64,000 nt of DNA from positions 868,001 through 932,000 of the forward strand of contig CAJFCJ010000008.1 of NCBI GenBank assembly GCA_904063045.1, given 5' to 3'. This DNA comes from Dimorphilus gyrociliatus. Lineage: Eukaryota; Annelida; Polychaeta; Dinophilidae. Below the pieces are notes generated by a model. The model did not search any database and was not told the DNA's origin. It saw nothing but the letters and a program-made list of their open reading frames with translations. Shown in pieces: positions 24,755 through 39,200 of this stretch (position 1 is its first letter; each line of letters starts with the position of its first letter). The translations under genes were made by a program, and so were the position numbers.

Positions 24755-25416
24755 TATTATGACGCCGAAATTTGGAGCTTGCAGGAACTGGCTCACGCAG
24801 ACTAGAAGTTGTGGGGCTAATGTTATGTTAGGGTGGATCAAGGCCCACCTTGTAATGATCGCAACCGGTTTTACGAATTGGGCAACTCCTAATATCAAAA
24901 ATTAACTATCGGTCGGGATATGATCCCTACTCCCTGCAACACTTTCGCGGCCGCGTTCAACTCGCCCCTCGTTATAGAAAATAAGGCCTAAAAACGATAG
25001 GGTGGGTGTAAGAAGGGTAAAAAGAAGAAGTAAGATTTAATGTAAACGATACGCCCGAATTGATTTATTGAGTTTAGCCAGCCTATTATGAACTTTTATA
25101 ATATTTCAACTTTGCTAATATAGAACTTGAATACATAGTAATATGTTATTAATTCTGAACTGAATTATTATTAGAAAACGCAAACATTAACGAGACGATT
25201 AAATATTTCGTCGTACTCGTAAAATTCTGATTATTGTATTAAAATTCTAAAACCAAACATCATAGGCCTACGTTTCCAGATGAGCATAAACTCAGGTGTA
25301 TACATTTTACATGTATATATATTATATATAAATGTATATAGTTTTACACCGAAAAAAAGCGTCCATTATTGCACCAAAAAAAAAAATTATATGGAAAAAA
25401 TATGGTATTCTTATAT
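24755..25416. other. Spacer between tandem collagen genes 3 and 2
   Basis: Holds the promoter/leader of gene 2 (GC-richer, about 24760-24980, including a GCGGCCGCG at about 24949) and the 3' UTR of gene 3 (AT-rich, with a palindromic ATGTATATA stretch near 25310-25340). No coding signal seen. Confidence 0.55.
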
Positions 25417-28400
25417 TTAAATTTTTCTATCGAAAAGTCGCTCGTCGATGACACTTGAGTTCATTGTGCGATTATCGTAAGCATCGCTTTCTTCATCTCT
25501 GGATTTTCTTCTCTTCTTTATAATATGCCTTACTGCTACAACTAATATTGCGGCGGAAAGGATTCCCGATATTACAGCCAATATTGTAATGGTAACTGTT
25601 GATCCGTTGCTTTGGCTAATTGCTGTTTCAACTTGGTTGTTGTCAGCCTTTTGAGCAGCAGCTGATTGTCCCGTTGCTACCAAGGCAACTGAAAGAATTA
25701 TGAATTTTAGTACTAATTATAATAATTCGTTTGTCTTTTGTCTTACAGAGGCACATAAAAGATCCATAGGTGTTTACGCAAAATTGATCTCCTTGACAGG
25801 GGTTAGTACCAGAACATTCGTTATTATCTAAACAAGTTCTACCATCTGTAGACAGGGTAAAACCATCTCTGCAAGCACAAGTGTAACTTCCTCCAGTATT
25901 AACACAACGATCGTCACAGTTATGAGTTCCAGCATTACATTCATCAATATCTGCAAAAAGGAGCAAGTATATCGTATTAAAAGTTTAGCGAACTTCTCTA
26001 AGTGTCTTTAAATGCAAACCTCTACATCTGGTGCCACTGATAGGTACAACTCTATTATTCGAGTCAGTGCATGTACAAAGTCTTTGATTGTTGATATATT
26101 CACAAACAACGCTGTCAACTGTAAAATATTTATATATGAAAAGAAAGAACCAAGAATTAGCATCTTTAATCTTACTTGTACACGTCGTATCTTCAATTGG
26201 TATTGGTACTAAATTGAATCCTGGTCGACACAGGCAGCAAAAACCTTGGGCAGTATCGAAACAAACTTGATCACAACCACCATTATTTACAAGACACTCA
26301 TTCACTCCAAAAAATCCTGGTAAGCCTGTTTTACCAGTTGGACCGGGAGGACCACCAGGACTTCCAGCAATTCCACGAGGACCAGCAGGTCCTTCAGGAC
26401 CAATATCACCCTCTTCTCCCTGAGGTCCTATGGGTCCTATTTCTCCTTGTACTCCTCCATTTCCAGGTTGACCTGAAAGTTTACTAAATCGTTAAGACTT
26501 TCTCTCTCTATATATATTAATTTCTTACCCATCGGGCCCTCAGCTCCAGGACTACCATCCGCTCCTGGTGAACCTAAAGGTCCTCTTACTCCCATAACTC
26601 CAGGATTTCCAGGCGCCCCAATAGGCCCTCTTGGACCTTTTCTTCCTGTTCCTCCTGTTGCGCCAACTGGTCCAGGTGATCCAGTGCCACCTGAATTTAA
26701 ATAAAAGGGTGTATTTGATATAGAGATAAACTCTTATGTACTTACCTCTTTCGCCCTGTGGTCCATCAATACCCAATTCTCCAATACCTCCGGTTCTACC
26801 AACTGGTCCAGCTGGTCCAGTTGGTCCACGATCTCCCACATCCCCCTGTTGTCCTCTAGGGCCCCTAGCTCCTACAGGACCGGTTCCTCCCCTGGTTCCT
26901 TGAGATCCTTGCGGCCCTTGCCGACCTGGAGGTCCTAATTGACCTTGAGGACCATCAGCCCCTTGTTTACCAGGTTGGCCTGTATTTCCTCGGGGACCAT
27001 CTGGCCCATCCGGTCCTCTATATCCATCTGGTCCTTCGAAACCCATTATACCTCTTGGACCTGATGCTCCTCTGAAACCAGTTGCTCCTAAGCGACCTTG
27101 TTTTCCAGCCTGCCCTGGTGGACCCTTTTCACCTTTAAGACCTTGATCTCCAGCTTCTCCCCTTAAGCCGATAATACCCTGCCTACCCTCTCTACCAGTA
27201 TCACCTTTAGTTTATAAACATATTTATTTTATATTAAGAGAATTATAGTTTAACTAACCTATTGAACCCTGATTTCCAATGGGACCTTCAGGACCTGCTG
27301 GTCCTTCTGGTCCAGCAGGGCCTTGAGGACCAATTTCTCCTGTCGCGCCAATTCGACCTCTTCTGCCTTGTAGACCTCTTAATCCAGGCAGTCCTACCTC
27401 GCCAGTTGCGCCTAAAGGCCCTGGCGGACCGGCTTGTCCTCTATCGCCAGCTTCTCCTGCCACTCCTTGAACTCCCTCCTCTCCTGCGTCTCCATCGAGA
27501 CCTTTTGCCCCAACAGGTCCTGACTGGCCTCTGGGCCCTATGCCTCCTTTCGCACCAGGTTCTCCAGTACTTCCTCTGTCACCTGGCAATCCTCTTTCAC
27601 CTTGTGGCCCTGGGAGTCCTATTTCACCATTTGCTCCGATATCTCCAGTGTCACCCTGAATAGTTACACTTGAATAATATCTAATTTAGGGTAAGAAGCA
27701 GCTTACCATGGCTCCAGCATCTCCAGCCGGTCCTCTATCACCTGGACTTCCAGAAGCTCCAACTGGACCTATGGGACCCTTCGATCCTCTAGCACCAGGG
27801 TCTCCAGCATCTCCAATCATTCCCGTATCTCCTTGCGGACCTTGTCGACCATCTGGACCTGGAAGACCATCTGCTCCAATATCTCCTTGATCACCTATCG
27901 GCCCGTTGGGTCCTTTGGGACCAATATCACCGACTGGACCATCATTTCCTTTTGGACCTGTTAGTCCCATTATACCTTTTGGCCCAGTGCTGCCAGTATC
28001 TCCAAGTATACCTTGTGCTCCGTTTGGCCCCTTATTTCCCTCTAGACCTTGTTCACCTCTTGGGCCCTTTAGGCCTGGCCCACCAATAGGTCCTGGAGAA
28101 CCAGTATCTCCTTGGGAACCGGGTGAGCCCTTTTGGCCAGCACTTCCTTCTGCTCCTTCTGGTCCTTGATCGCCAACTAATCCTGGTAATCCTGTAGCAC
28201 CTTGGCCGCCTTGAGGGCCTTGCGGTCCAGTATTCCCGGGAGATCCAGCCTCACCCTTTCAGTAATTTTAAGTACAAATTATAACTCTTTCTAGTTAAAA
28301 CTTACTTGTGCACCAGGAGGCCCTTGTAAACCTTGTTGACCAATGGATCCCACTGGACCTGTTGCACCAACTGGTCCTGCTGGACCCTTTTGTCCAGTAT

Positions 28401-31400
28401 AGCCTGGTTGACCAGTTGCTCCTTGACCACCAACTGGACCACGAGAGCCGGCAGGTCCAGGGTCTCCTTGAACGCCAGCATCACCAACAACACCACGATC
28501 TCCATTAACGCCTTCGGGACCTACTTGACCTTTATCACCTTCAGCACCCTTATCTCCTATAGGTCCCTGATCTCCTGCTATACCAGGAACTCCTATGTAC
28601 AATAAAAGTTAAACTTAAAGATTTTCAAAAATGTTGTATTTCAAAATATCCTACCAATTGCTCCAGCAGGTCCTTGTTCACCAGTGAAACCATTACTTCC
28701 TGGTAGACCTTGAGGTCCAGGATTTCCTTGAAGGCCTTTAGGACCAACTTCTCCTGTATCTCCAGCCCCACCATTAGCACCAACGGGACCTTGAGATCCA
28801 GCTGTTCCCATTTCTCCTGATAAGCCTTTAACACCTTTTGGACCTTTGTCACCAGCCTCTCCTATATTGATAAAAATTGAAGATTTTTTTTATACACTAT
28901 ATATGAAGAATTATAATAAAGTCGAACACTTATCTCAAAATAGCATATTCAACTAAATAATGAAAGCAAATGAAATGAGCTTACCTTGTTTTCCTCTGTC
29001 ACCAGCAGGCCCTATTTGGCCTTTTGAACCTTTACCGCCTTGCGCGCCAGGATCTCCAGGAGCTCCAATTTGACCCTGAAGTCCTTGAGCACCCTTTGCA
29101 CCGATATCACCATCTACTCCTTTTTCTCCAGCAGGTCCTTTGGGTCCAGGGTTACCGACTGGACCATCTGGTCCAGGAAGTCCGTCTGCACCTTGAATTC
29201 CGTTTATTCCCTTTTCTCCAGGATTACCAACTTTTCCAGGTTCTCCAGCAGATCCTTGTGGACCCTATTAGAATATTTCTTTATCCTTGTATATCATTTT
29301 AAAGCATAAAATACTTACAGGAGATCCTTGACTGCCTGGATTGCCCTGAATTCCAGGTGGTCCTGCATTACCAGGCAGGCCAACTGCACCAGCTGGACCT
29401 ATCTTTCCTTTATTTCCATCTGGACCGATAGGACCTTGAATACCTTGGTCACCTGGCGGACCAGGGTTTCCGTTAGCTCCAGGACTACCAGGAGCACCTT
29501 GATCTCCAGGTATACCAGCCTCACCACCCGCACCGCCTGGTCCTATGGGTCCTTTCGGACCTGCAGGACCTGGGTCACCAACAGCTCCACCAGCTCCAGG
29601 TGTGCCTGCTCTTCCTGCAGGTCCAACTTTTCCCTTATCACCATTTCGACCATTATCTCCAGGTGGGCCTTTCGCTCCTTGGCTTCCAATCGTTCCTGGA
29701 TCTCCAACATCTCCACTCTGTCCTGGCAATCCTTGTAAGCCAGTTGCACCTTGTAATCCAAATCTACCTGGCGATCCGGCATCCCCAGTGAAACCAGGGT
29801 TACCTGGTGCTCCGGGCAGGCCTTGTGGTCCTGGACTACCTGCTCCACCTTGCGCTCCTTTATCACCTGGTGATCCAGCTACCCCATTTGGGCCAGTAGC
29901 TAAAAACAGGCGCTATGACTCACTTATATTTGTTATCCTTTGTAAACTCACCTCCTTGAGGACCCTTAGCACCTCCGGTTCCTTCAGGGCCTACATTTCC
30001 AATTGGCCCCTGAACACCTGGTTCTCCTTTTATACCTGGTGCACCTTTTTCTCCTGCGGGACCTGCATCTCCCTGGGGTCCGTCAAGTCCTTGAGGACCA
30101 GCGGGACCCTTAGAACCAGCTGGTCCAGGGTCTCCTATATCTCCAGCGGGACCAACACTTCCTGTATCGCCTTCTGAACCGGGCAGTCCGTCTGGGCCAG
30201 GAGAGCCTTGATCCCCCGCATCCCCAGTGTCTCCCTGTAGACCTTTGGGACCAGCAAGTCCTTGGCCTCCCTGAGGTCCTTGATTTCCAGTGTCTCCCAT
30301 TGGTCCAGGATCCCCAACAGCACCTTTCTGGCCATCTATTCCCTTTGGCCCTTTAGCTCCAGGAGCACCTTTAGAGCCAGCATCCCCTAGATCTCCTGGC
30401 TCACCTATTTAACAAATAATGTAAATGAAGCAAACTTTTTTATGAGAATTTTCATCATAAAAAGTAATAAAAAGTTTTTATTACCAATTGGACCATTTGG
30501 TCCAGGAGCACCACCTGCTCCATCACTTCCTGGGGGTCCATCTATTCCTATATCACCTGTATCCCCTTCTGAACCCTTCGGTCCCTTTTCTCCTGGTAGA
30601 CCTGGGTCGCCTTGAGGACCAGTAGCTCCCTAGATATAAATATAATTACAAAGTCTTAAAATAAGAACTTTAGATTTTTTTACCTGTTGACCTTGTTGAC
30701 CTGGGTCACCATTAGGGCCAGGTAAACCTTTTGACCCAGCTGGTCCTGGATCGCCATTAGACCCAATTGGACCAAACTCTCCTGGATCTCCATTCTTTCC
30801 AGGTGCACCGCTTGCTCCTTGTGTACCAATCGGTCCTATATCTCCATTTGGCCCAATAGGACCGGTGTTTCCCATATTTCCTTTTGGCCCATCTGGGCCG
30901 GTAAATCCAGGATCCCCTACATAAATTATATTTATTTAGGCTTATTTCTAATATTAATCTCTTCTAACCTGGTTGTCCTGGTGGACCATCACTTCCAACG
31001 TTGCCTTTTGGACCAGGAGGTCCAGACATACCAGTAAATCCTTGATCACCTCTGTTGCCATTGATTCCTGGTGAACCTCTACTTCCTTCAGAACCAACGT
31101 CACCAGGCGCACCTTAAAACAAGAAGAGTTGTAGGACTATATTCAATCGAAATATTCACATACCTGGTGGGCCACGGAAACCAATTTCTCCTTTATCACC
31201 TACTGTTCCTTTTGGTCCCACAGATCCTTTTGGACCATCTTCTCCTTTGGGTCCCTGTGGTCCTTGATCTCCTGTATTTCCAGCTGGGCCTGGTGGTCCT
31301 TTGTCTCCACTCTGTCCGGGCTGCCCCTGTGCACCATTAATTCCACTTTCTCCTTGAAGCCCTCTATTTCCTTGTGGCCCTTGATCCCCTTGAGGTCCTC

Positions 31401-32274
31401 GAATACCATTAGGACCTTTTATTCCAGTTGGTCCTTTCGGTCCTATACTTCCAATGTCCCCAGGTTGACCAGCTGAGCCTGGTGGACCTACAAAAAATAT
31501 CAATTAAGAAAATTAATAAATTGTCATATTGCATATAATCATGAAATTCTGGTTCAAGTAGATTACCTTGCTGACCGTCAGCACCAGCTGGCCCTTTATC
31601 ACCAGGATCGCCAACCATTCCTTGTGGACCTCTTGGTCCTTGTAAACCAGGGGAACCATTTTGACCTACACCTCCTTTATTTCCAGTAGCTCCCTGAGAT
31701 CCACGAGGACCAGGATTTCCTTGTCGCCCAATATTTCCTACTGGACCTTGAGGTCCAACTGGGCCTTTGGGACCAGGTTTTCCAAAGTTACCAGAACGAC
31801 CAGGAGGTCCTGTTCCACCTGGATTCCCTTGGTCACCTGGGGGACCTTCTCGTCCCTCCGGACCTGCAGGTCCGGGTGGGCCCTGATTGCCTTTGGGGCC
31901 GATAACACCTCTTGGACCGATTCGGCCAGGAGATCCGGAAGAGCCGGTCGCACCTGGAAGACCTGCTGGCCCCGGTGGCCCAGGAACTCCTCTCAGACCT
32001 TGAAATAGAAATCAGTACTTATTGAAAATAATTTATTTTATTTAGGTGATTACCCGTTCCTTCCATACACAGACCGCCTTCCTTACATTCTGTATTTTGA
32101 TCACCTCCAACACCTCTGGCGGAATTCTGACAAAATGCTACAATAATAATAAAAGAAGAAAATTAAACGAGAGGTAACACAAAAGAAAGATTTGTTTGTA
32201 GAAGAAATTAGCATACCTTTGCTAACGAACAGCAAAAAAATAACAATCGGTAAAACGCTGAGCCTTTTTTCCAT
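25417..32274 (-). CDS. Type I transmembrane collagen with EGF modules, paralogue 3
   Basis: Twenty exons from the 5' end: 32274-32217, 32137-32054, 31998-31567, 31487-31164, 31112-30969, 30916-30684, 30629-30485, 30404-29952, 29899-29319, 29264-28985, 28861-28655, 28592-28306, 28255-27707, 27655-27259, 27204-26746, 26690-26529, 26472-26176, 26118-26020, 25950-25747, 25688-25417. They sum to 1888 residues. Order: signal peptide ([20 protein letters not shown]); Cys pair CKEGGLC; 1606-residue collagen block; EGF-like [14 protein letters not shown] with GFCCLC; DIDEC and NNEC EGFs; stalk; membrane helix ([19 protein letters not shown]); tail [12 protein letters not shown]. Its EGF-1 exons (297 and 99 nt) match gene 4, its closest relative by exon structure. 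Confidence 0.93.
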
Positions 32275-33247
32275 CTGATATCAATAGAAATTATGAAATA
32301 ACACTGCAGTCGAATATGAAAAGTATTAGTTGTAAAATGAAATCGAAGTTATATTCTATAACATGTCTTCTCTTTAATACTTGGTTTTTTTTTAACATAC
32401 CAATATAACTTATAATAAATTGAATGAAAATAAAGGCTTTTCTATATTTTAATTGATAATTTTTGTTCTAATGCTTACCTTTAGTTTATTATAAGGCTAT
32501 GCAGCGTTAAAATTTCCTTCAATCCTGCCCTGGGAACGTTACTGCCCAGCTGCAGAGATGGAAAATTTTTTATAATTGTCCGCCTTAAAGCATATACAGC
32601 ACAAGCACAGTCCTTAGAGCGGCGCTGTCCTCCACAGTTGACTGCACTTTGAATCCTTATGATTAAAAAATGATCCGAAAGAGCTGTCTGATCTTTCATA
32701 CCGTCTCCAACGCTAACACTTTTACCGCCACGCGTTTTTAGAGCGGTTTATTTTGAAATACTTTTATTAAACTTTTTATGCTAACTCCCTGCACTTGCTT
32801 TCCCAATAAGAAATTACCATAGAAACATATGCAAATTAATTAATAAAAATTAATTCAATAGCTAAAATCTCGCTTAAAGATTTTAAAACTAAATAATATC
32901 TGTATTTATAAAGCATTTATTTTCAACTACTCCCCCTAGTGCGAAAATCAAATTCAACCAAGCTGAACACTCAAAGTGGATGTGGTAAAATCAACGTCCT
33001 ATATGCTTTTCTGTGACACCGAATAGTTTTCTCCAGAGATAGTGTGAGTGAGAGGGTTAGTAAAGTTTTCGTATGATCATTTCAACTTACTATCTTCAAT
33101 TACAAATTAAAGATAGTTTAAAGAAAATAATGCAGTGTTATAGCAATATTGCACAGTTGTAACAAAACAATTTGCAAAGTTACTCTAATGGCATTTTATT
33201 TATTTATTTAAAAACGATTATTTAATCATTACTATTCAAACAGGGCA
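32275..33247. promoter_or_regulatory. Divergent intergenic region between collagen genes 3 and 4
   Basis: A 973-bp interval between head-to-head start codons of the two most similar paralogues. It probably contains both promoters and leaders. Moderately GC-rich near 32510-32740, AT-rich elsewhere. A 72-codon reverse ORF (32481-32699) has no recognisable content. No motif is convincing by eye. Confidence 0.45.
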
Positions 33248-36200
33248 ATGCTGAAGGTCCTTGCACTATTTTACATTTTCTCTGGAGTAAACTGGAGTAA
33301 GTATCTTATTTTTCCTTTAACGTTTTATCAATTCTTGTAGTAACGCATTTATATGCAAATATCTGCATATATGCTTTATCATCTTTTAAATATATTGATA
33401 ATTTTAAACCATCTTATTTATCGAATATCGTATTTATTGACCAAAATAAAAGAAATTTTGACAACTTTATTGATGTTCTCATAGTTTTACAAAAAAGAAC
33501 TTTTTCTTCTTTAGGTCTGGCTTTTTTTCTTGTGAAATTTTTTTTACAGCCTTTTTTTATATACAATTTTTAATATTCTTTTTTTAAACCAATAGTTTAC
33601 GCTCAGCAAAATGTTGGGGAAGGGCGAGGCGGTGACCAGACTGTAAAATGCAAAAAAGGAGGATTTTGTTATGATGGCACAGGTAGTCTATCAGACATTT
33701 ACCCTTTTAAACTCTTTCATCTATATTTTTCTTCACGATAATTTTCAGGCCAAAGAGGAGCTCCAGGTTTACCAGGGCCTGTGGGACCCCCAGGGGAGAC
33801 TGGTCCTGTAGGGGATAGAGGTATCGTAGGGCAAAAGGGTGTTCTTGGACCTAAAGGAGACAATGGCCCTCCAGGTAATTAATTACTCAAAAACAAACCC
33901 AATACACTGAAACATACGATTTTATTCTGTAGGTCCAGACGGAAACTATGGACCACAAGGTCCAGTAGGAGATACTGGTCCTCCTGGTTTTACGGGATCT
34001 GCAGGTCCACCAGGCCAGAGAGGTCCAATTGGATCTAAAGGCCCCCGTGGTATTCAAGGAGATAGGGGAAGAATAGGTCTAGCAGGTTTGGCTGGACCTG
34101 GTGGTCCCCAGGGGCCAGCTGGTAAAAAAGGTACCAAAGGAGTTGCTGGAGGACCTGGAGATTTCGGTCCACCAGGCTTACCTGGGGAAGACGGAGACAG
34201 GGGTGATAGAGGCCCTGTAGGAAATACAGGATTAGAAGGTATACATTTATTTTTCAGATATTAGATTTACGCTTTCTTAAAATTATGAAAAGGTCCAAGA
34301 GGGTTACCAGGCGATCGTGGGAGTAATGGTGATAAAGGTCCCCAAGGAGCTGAAGGCATTAAAGGAGCTCCTGGATCTCAAGGAGTGGCAGGAGAGTCTG
34401 GTCCTGTTGGGGAAAAGGGGACTAACGGTACAGATGGTCTACCAGGTGCAATTGGAAGAGATGGACCAGTAGGAGATAAAGGAGATCGCGGCCCACAGGT
34501 AAAAATACTTTGTTCATTTTTATAGTCAATAAAAAAAGGTATTTTAGGGGAAAATAGGAGAAAAAGGCCTCAAAGGATTACTGGGCTCTACAGGACCAAA
34601 GGGAGATAATGGCCCAAAAGGAATTATTGGTATGAAAGGAGAAAAGGGTTTCCGTGGTCCTTTAGGCGAACCAGGATCAGTCGGTAATCCAGGAATTGAT
34701 GGTCAACAAGGATTTAATGGGGGTCAGGGGTTACAAGGTTCAACAGGAGATACTGGGGGTATAGGACCCAAAGGAAACCCTGGTCCTGTTGGTAGTCAAG
34801 GATTACAAGGTGATTCTGGACCCGTTGGTCCAGCCGGGCCAAAGGGTTTACCTGGGAGCACAGGTGTACAAGGACCAGGAGGCAGTCCAGGACCACAAGG
34901 GGATAAAGGAGAAAAAGGTTTTCCTTAATCTGGCAAAGTTTCTGTTACTAATTGATTTTTGAACTCTAGGTTCTGTTGGTCTTCGTGGCATACCAGGAAA
35001 TATAGGAGTAATCGGTCTTAAAGGAAGTAATGGAAACCCTGGTATAAATGGACTGTCCGGCCCTGGAGGTGATCCAGGTGAAATAGGACCTCAGGGCAGT
35101 ACAGGACCTGAAGGAGATCCGGGAGTACCTGGTGTTAAAGGTTCAGCCGGAGGGCTTGGCGATACAGGTGATATTGGTCTAGATGGACCAATGGGAAAAA
35201 ATGGAACGATTGGTCCTGACGGAGATACTGGACCAAGAGGTACATTTTTGTCAACTATGATTCTTAATTTAACTATTTATATTAAATTCAGGTCCTGTCG
35301 GCGATGTTGGGGATCGAGGAAGTAAAGGGCCCGTAGGTAGTAAAGGACCACAGGGATTTGATGGATTAAAAGGAGATGCAGGAGAAAGGGGGTTTACAGG
35401 GCCGGACGGTCCTAAAGGACCAGTAGGCAAAGCTGGCGCTCAAGGTCTTCAAGGTAATAGAGGGAATGCTGGTGATGTTGGTGACACAGGCCCGCCAGGA
35501 GAAATCGGTTTAGTTGGAGGGCTAGGAGCAACTGGAGAAAAAGGACCTATTGGAGATCCCGGGGAGGCAGGAGTACCTGGTGGAAAGGGAATGAATGGAG
35601 AACCTGGACCAGACGGGCCGCAAGGCGATGCAGGTCAACTTGGTGAAAAGGGTGTTATAGGTCCAAAAGGAGATCAAGGATCCACAGGTCCTGCTGGAGC
35701 CATTGGAGTAGAAGGTGCTAAAGGCAACAAAGGGCCTCTTGGTCAGCAAGGAGTCATGGGAGATTTTGGACAACCTGGAGATAAAGGTGATATCGGTAGT
35801 AATGGTCTGCCTGGCAATAAGGGACAAGTTGGCGCCGCCGGACCAGCCGGGCCTATAGGAGATATTGGATCTCCTGGCGATGCAGGACCCGATGGATCAA
35901 TAGGATTAGATGGACGACAGGGTTCACCTGGAGACGCAGGAGGACCAGGTCCCCCCGGAATTCAAGGAGTTAAAGGCGTGAGAGGAGACTTTGGTTCTCG
36001 AGGAAATCCCGGTCCTGCAGGACCAAATGGTAATATAGGCCAAAATGGTCGTGTTGGCGATGTTGGTGATGTTGGAGTTGCTGGAGCTAAGGGAGCTCTA
36101 GGATCTGCTGGAGAAAAGGGAGCTGATGGGCCCATTGGTAACCCTGGAATCAATGGTGTTCAAGGACCTCGCGGTAAGCCAGGTCCAATTGGAGATCAAG

Positions 36201-39200
36201 GTGATACTGGGTTAGCAGGTGTAGATGGTGTAGTGGGGCCTTTGGGACCTCAAGGGCCTCAGGGAATTCCAGGGCTTGTAGGAGGTGTTGGTTTGGCAGG
36301 TCTACCAGGACTGCAAGGGCCAAGAGTAAGATCTGATAGTCCGTTTTAAGGAATCTTACTAATATTCCTCTTTTCAGGGTGATACTGGTGCTTCCGGAGC
36401 TCCTGGTCAATCAGGAGGCCAAGGCATACAAGGTGCCCAAGGTCAACCTGGGAGCGATGGACCCATGGGATCAACGGGTGTAAGAGGTCCTGTAGGGCCT
36501 GTTGGGTCTCAAGGTAGTAAAGGCTCAAATGGTGATTCTGGACCAAGAGGTATAAAAGGTATTCAAGGAAATGTTGGTTCTCCTGGAGATTCAGGTCCAA
36601 AAGGGCCGGCTGGTAATAAAGGGTTAAAGGGTCAACCAGGACAACAAGGATCTAGTGGAAGAAAAGGAGATATCGGAAATCCTGTATGATTCTTAATTTT
36701 TCTTGTCTTTTGTATTCATGTTTAACTGAGAAATTTTTTATTAGGGACCAAAAGGGCTTCAAGGTGAAAAGGGAGTTGGCAATCTAGTAGGAAAAACAGG
36801 TCCCCAGGGAAATCCGGGCGATATTGGAACTAAAGGACAGAAAGGTCAGAGAGGAGATAAAGGCTTACCAGGTAATGTGGGATCGAGAGGCGACACTGGT
36901 GGCCAAGGACCTGATGGACCTCTTGGCATTAAGGGTTTACGGGGTGATGAAGGTGGTGTTGGCGACAAGGGCCCTGTTGGAGAAAAAGGATCTCTTGGCC
37001 CATTAGGGCTTCCTGGAAAAAGGTAAAAAACTTTTTTTTGCATCAAAGTTTAATGTGTATTTATGTTTTTCAGAGGTCAACAAGGAGATGTAGGAGATCA
37101 AGGGGTTCTAGGGCCTGCAGGTAACAAAGGCAGCCCGGGGATTTCTGGAATCCCAGGAGTAAGAGGTTATACCGGACAACACGGGCCAGCTGGACCTAAT
37201 GGAAGAGCTGGACCTGCCGGTCCTGTTGGTTCTCAAGGTAATACTGGCGCACCAGGTAATGTGGGAGATAAAGGGCCACCAGGAAATACTGGAGCACCTG
37301 GACCACAAGGTCCTAAAGGCATTTCAGGTCCTATAGGCCCTTTAGGTGACCAAGGAGCTGTTGGGTCGAAGGGAAGTATAGGAAGTAAAGGTCAATCAGG
37401 TATACAAGGAGTAAATGGTGAAGCTGGGTATACTGGTTCTACTGGTCAAAAAGGTTCACGAGGTAATAAAATTCTGTTGGCATTAGCGAAAATATTTATA
37501 AATTTTTCTTATTTAGGTGATCAAGGGCCTGTTGGGGAAAGGGGTCCTAATGGCAATATTGGTCCACAAGGTTTTACTGGTAATACTGGGTCAAAAGGTA
37601 TTCAAGGATTAGTTGGTCAAAAAGGAAGCCAAGGACTTGTTGGAGAACCTGGCTCAAAAGGTCCTCAAGGTCCTCAGGGTAATCAAGGAGATGTCGGACC
37701 AATTGGAAATCCTGGGCAACAGGGCCGACCAGGAGGACCTGGTTTGCGAGGAAATACTGGTGATAGAGGAGATATTGGAATAACTGGAGCGAAAGGACCA
37801 ATTGGTAACAGAGGTCTGCCAGGCAGTCAAGTAAGCTTTATAGTCAAGAGATCATTTTCTTTCATTTTAATTATTTTGTATTTCTTTTAATCGACTTTAG
37901 GGAGATCCAGGAGAACAAGGAGACTCTGGTGGAATTGGAGATCCTGGTGACCCTGGTCCTAATGGAGAGGCAGGAAAACAGGGTCCTCAGGGCAGCCAAG
38001 GAGCAACAGGAAATACTGGTGTTCAGGGCAGAACAGGATTCACTGGTGCACAAGGATCCAGAGGCTCTCCTGGTGCTACGGGGGGAAGAGGTCCTGACGG
38101 AGATATTGGAGAAGACGGCATTGTTGGACCTCAAGGACCAGCTGGTGATAGAGGCAGAGACGGCTCAAAAGGCTCTGTTGGTCTTAAAGGAGAAATTGGT
38201 GTCATTGGTGGCCGAGGCCCTGCTGGTTCTAGAGGTCCACTGGGGAACACAGGAAATCCAGGCCCTGTTGGGCTCAAAGGAGATCAAGGACCTATCGGAC
38301 CGGAGGGTCCCCCTGGTGATACAGGGCCTATTGGAAGAGAGGGGTTAGTAGGAAGATCAGGAGTACCTGGTGTTCAAGGTGACATCGGGGGTACAGGTTT
38401 TCAAGGAGAAAAAGGAAGAGTGGGACCTCGAGGTTTTATAGGCCCACTTGGTGCTACAGGAGAAAGAGGCATCAAAGGAATAATTGGTTTACAAGGATTA
38501 AAGGGTCAAATTGGTGCTCGAGGTCAAAGAGGACCTGCTGGAATAAAGGGCAATGATGGTCAAAACGGTGGGTTAGGAAATCCTGGCCGAGAGGGGCAGG
38601 TTGGTCCGCCTGGTTTAATAGGACCACAAGGTAAAAAATGATAAATAAATATTATCTTAAATATTCTTACGAATATTTTGAAGGCTTTACTGGACCGAAA
38701 GGACGCGCTGGTCCGAGAGGTGTGAGAGGAAATAGAGGTTCTGTCGGCGACAAAGGAGATGCTGGAAATCCAGGGCAAGCAGGGCCGATAGGAAATCCGG
38801 GAAGTCCTGGAGTTCTAGGAGTTCGCGGGCCACCTGGACCACAAGGATTTACAGGTTCTAATGGTCCTGTTGGGGCGACTGGTGGAACAGGTGGAACAGG
38901 GAACACAGGTCTTACTGGCCTTCCTGGATTACATGGTCCCAGAGGATCTATTGGACCAAAAGGCGATGCTGGTCGCCCTGGAGATACTGGCTCCGTTGGG
39001 CCTCTTGGTAATAATCTTTATCTTATTGATATCACTCCAGTCGATAGAATTTAATTTAGATATTTCATCACTCAGGTTCTAGAGGGTCACCGGGTTCTAA
39101 CGGAGCTCGAGGACCAACAGGACAGAGGGGAGAACCTGGAGACGATGGAGAAGAGGGTCCAATGGGTAAGCAAGGTCCAGCTGGAGACCCAGGAGGTCAG

